From JBAXPW01 sp037132015 (GTDB lineage: Bacteria; Patescibacteriota; Microgenomatia; UBA1406; GWC2-37-13): a stretch of 24,237 bases of DNA. Shown here in pieces: positions 23,552 through 24,237 of this stretch. A program made the position numbers and the translations under genes. The stretch is from assembly GCA_037132015.1 (NCBI GenBank), contig JBAXPW010000018.1, positions 1 to 24,237 of the forward strand, written 5' to 3'. The notes under the pieces were generated by a model. That model was not told the origin of the DNA. It did no database searches and was given only the letters and a program-made list of their open reading frames with translations. Within the stretch, counting starts at the first letter, position 1. Every line of letters begins with the position of its first letter.

Positions 23552-24199
23552 ATGTTCACGTTTATAAAAATGCTATTTATTGCTATTATTTTTTGCTTAG
23601 TTGGGATCGGTATATCCCTCGTAATCAAAAAAGGGACAAATGCAGTTCCGACTCCACCATCATCAATAGTCACGATCTCACCAACTTCCAACATCAAACT
23701 CATACAAACTATTGATGGCAAAGTCCAATCTGCAAGTGGGAGCGCTGAAAAAGAAACCAAACTCCATGAAAAGATATCACTTAAATATGATGATTTGGTT
23801 CAAAGTGGAGATAATATTCTTACAGGGAATAACAGCAATCTCACTGTACTATTTGCAGGACAATCAATAATCTCACTTTCTCAAAAATCAATAGTTGGAA
23901 TGATCAATCTCTTACCCGATCGAATACTATTTTCTCATAATGAAGGAACTACTACCTACAAAAGTATTAATAAAAAATCACTCAGCATCGCGAGCCTCAA
24001 AACATTAATAGAGGTCTCAGGAGAAAGTGAAATTTCAGTAAACAATGAAAAGGAAATAATTACTATCAAACAAATAGAGGGGATTGCAAAAGTGGCACTC
24101 CTCAATAAAAAAAATGATACTATCGTTCAGACTATCACCAAAGACCAAATTGCAACCATTGATAATAGTGGGCGAACCATTGACGTGTTGCATGATTGA
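23552..24199 (+). CDS. FecR-domain-like membrane-anchored protein
   Basis: 215 residues. An N-terminal anchor (MFTFIKMLFIAIIFCLVGIG, 1-27) is followed by a Pro/Ser linker (VPTPPSSIVTISPTS) and a beta-rich outer domain with the FecR-type pattern: 'IQTIDGKVQSASG', then 'DDLVQSGDNILTGNNSNLTV' and 'FAGQSIISLSQKS', i.e. V-x-G-V, L-x-x-GD-x-I-x-T and a G-S-x-I-x-L turn. It lacks the FecR N-terminal regulator part. In other bacteria FecR modules act as periplasmic or surface sensors or scaffold domains. It starts 20 bases after the GH18 stop, so it probably belongs to the same transcription unit. The window ends 38 bases further on, where I see nothing. Confidence 0.7.
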   Translation: MFTFIKMLFIAIIFCLVGIGISLVIKKGTNAVPTPPSSIVTISPTSNIKLIQTIDGKVQSASGSAEKETKLHEKISLKYDDLVQSGDNILTGNNSNLTVLFAGQSIISLSQKSIVGMINLLPDRILFSHNEGTTTYKSINKKSLSIASLKTLIEVSGESEISVNNEKEIITIKQIEGIAKVALLNKKNDTIVQTITKDQIATIDNSGRTIDVLHD

Positions 24200-24237
24200 T
24201 AGGTGTTACCGAAACGGAAAAGGAAGTGAGGTGGTTT

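Overview
The window reads as a stretch of an AT-rich bacterial genome that I would place, by inference, in the Candidate Phyla Radiation (Patescibacteria, perhaps Microgenomates-like). The reasons are the density of small secreted proteins with no recognisable family, Pro/Thr linkers in surface proteins, short intergenic gaps, and a repeated promoter layout in which a TATAAT-like box ends only 5-8 bases before the start codon with no Shine-Dalgarno sequence, suggesting leaderless mRNAs. TGA is used as a stop, so the modified UGA=Gly code of some CPR lineages is not in use. No rRNA, tRNA or housekeeping marker is present, so the placement is tentative.

Left part (1-4569, + strand): after a degenerate IS30-type transposase fragment comes a tandem polymorphic-toxin locus. 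A large 5'-truncated toxin (319-2034) carries a C-terminal PD-(D/E)XK-like nuclease module. It is followed by a putative immunity gene (2034-2702), a translationally coupled small membrane protein (2699-2905), a second stripped-down toxin with its own membrane anchor and a related nuclease module (2926-3825), a second immunity gene (3830-4504), and a 22-codon possible relic of another coupled small membrane gene (4501-4569). An 83-bp block shared at 81/83 positions by the two immunity genes, with more diverged DNA on both sides, looks like a gene-conversion tract.

Defence part (4550-12228): on the minus strand, a two-gene operon encodes a PLD-fused SNF2-type helicase (7792-11076) and an Eco57I-like nuclease/N6-adenine methyltransferase (4550-7795), overlapping by ATGA. 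On the plus strand follows a 56-codon ORF overlapping a HEPN-like gene (11460-12228), which resembles a toxin-antitoxin layout. The region 12229-13070 is gene-poor. It holds two doubtful minus-strand ORFs and a 404-bp segment bounded by 37-bp inverted repeats.

Right part (13071-24199): an 89-aa orphan, an MFS drug-efflux-type transporter, two tandem paralogues with zinc ribbons, one membrane span and a beta-rich outer domain, and a lipoprotein with a lysozyme/transglycosylase-like end. On the minus strand are a patatin-like phospholipase, a decayed gene (9-G frameshift plus in-frame stop) and a MazG-like nucleotide pyrophosphohydrolase. Finally there is a plus-strand run of five exported or membrane-anchored proteins, including a GH18-type glycosidase and a FecR-like protein. 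The overall theme is conflict and cell-surface functions: toxins and immunity, restriction, HEPN, envelope-acting enzymes and exported proteins.
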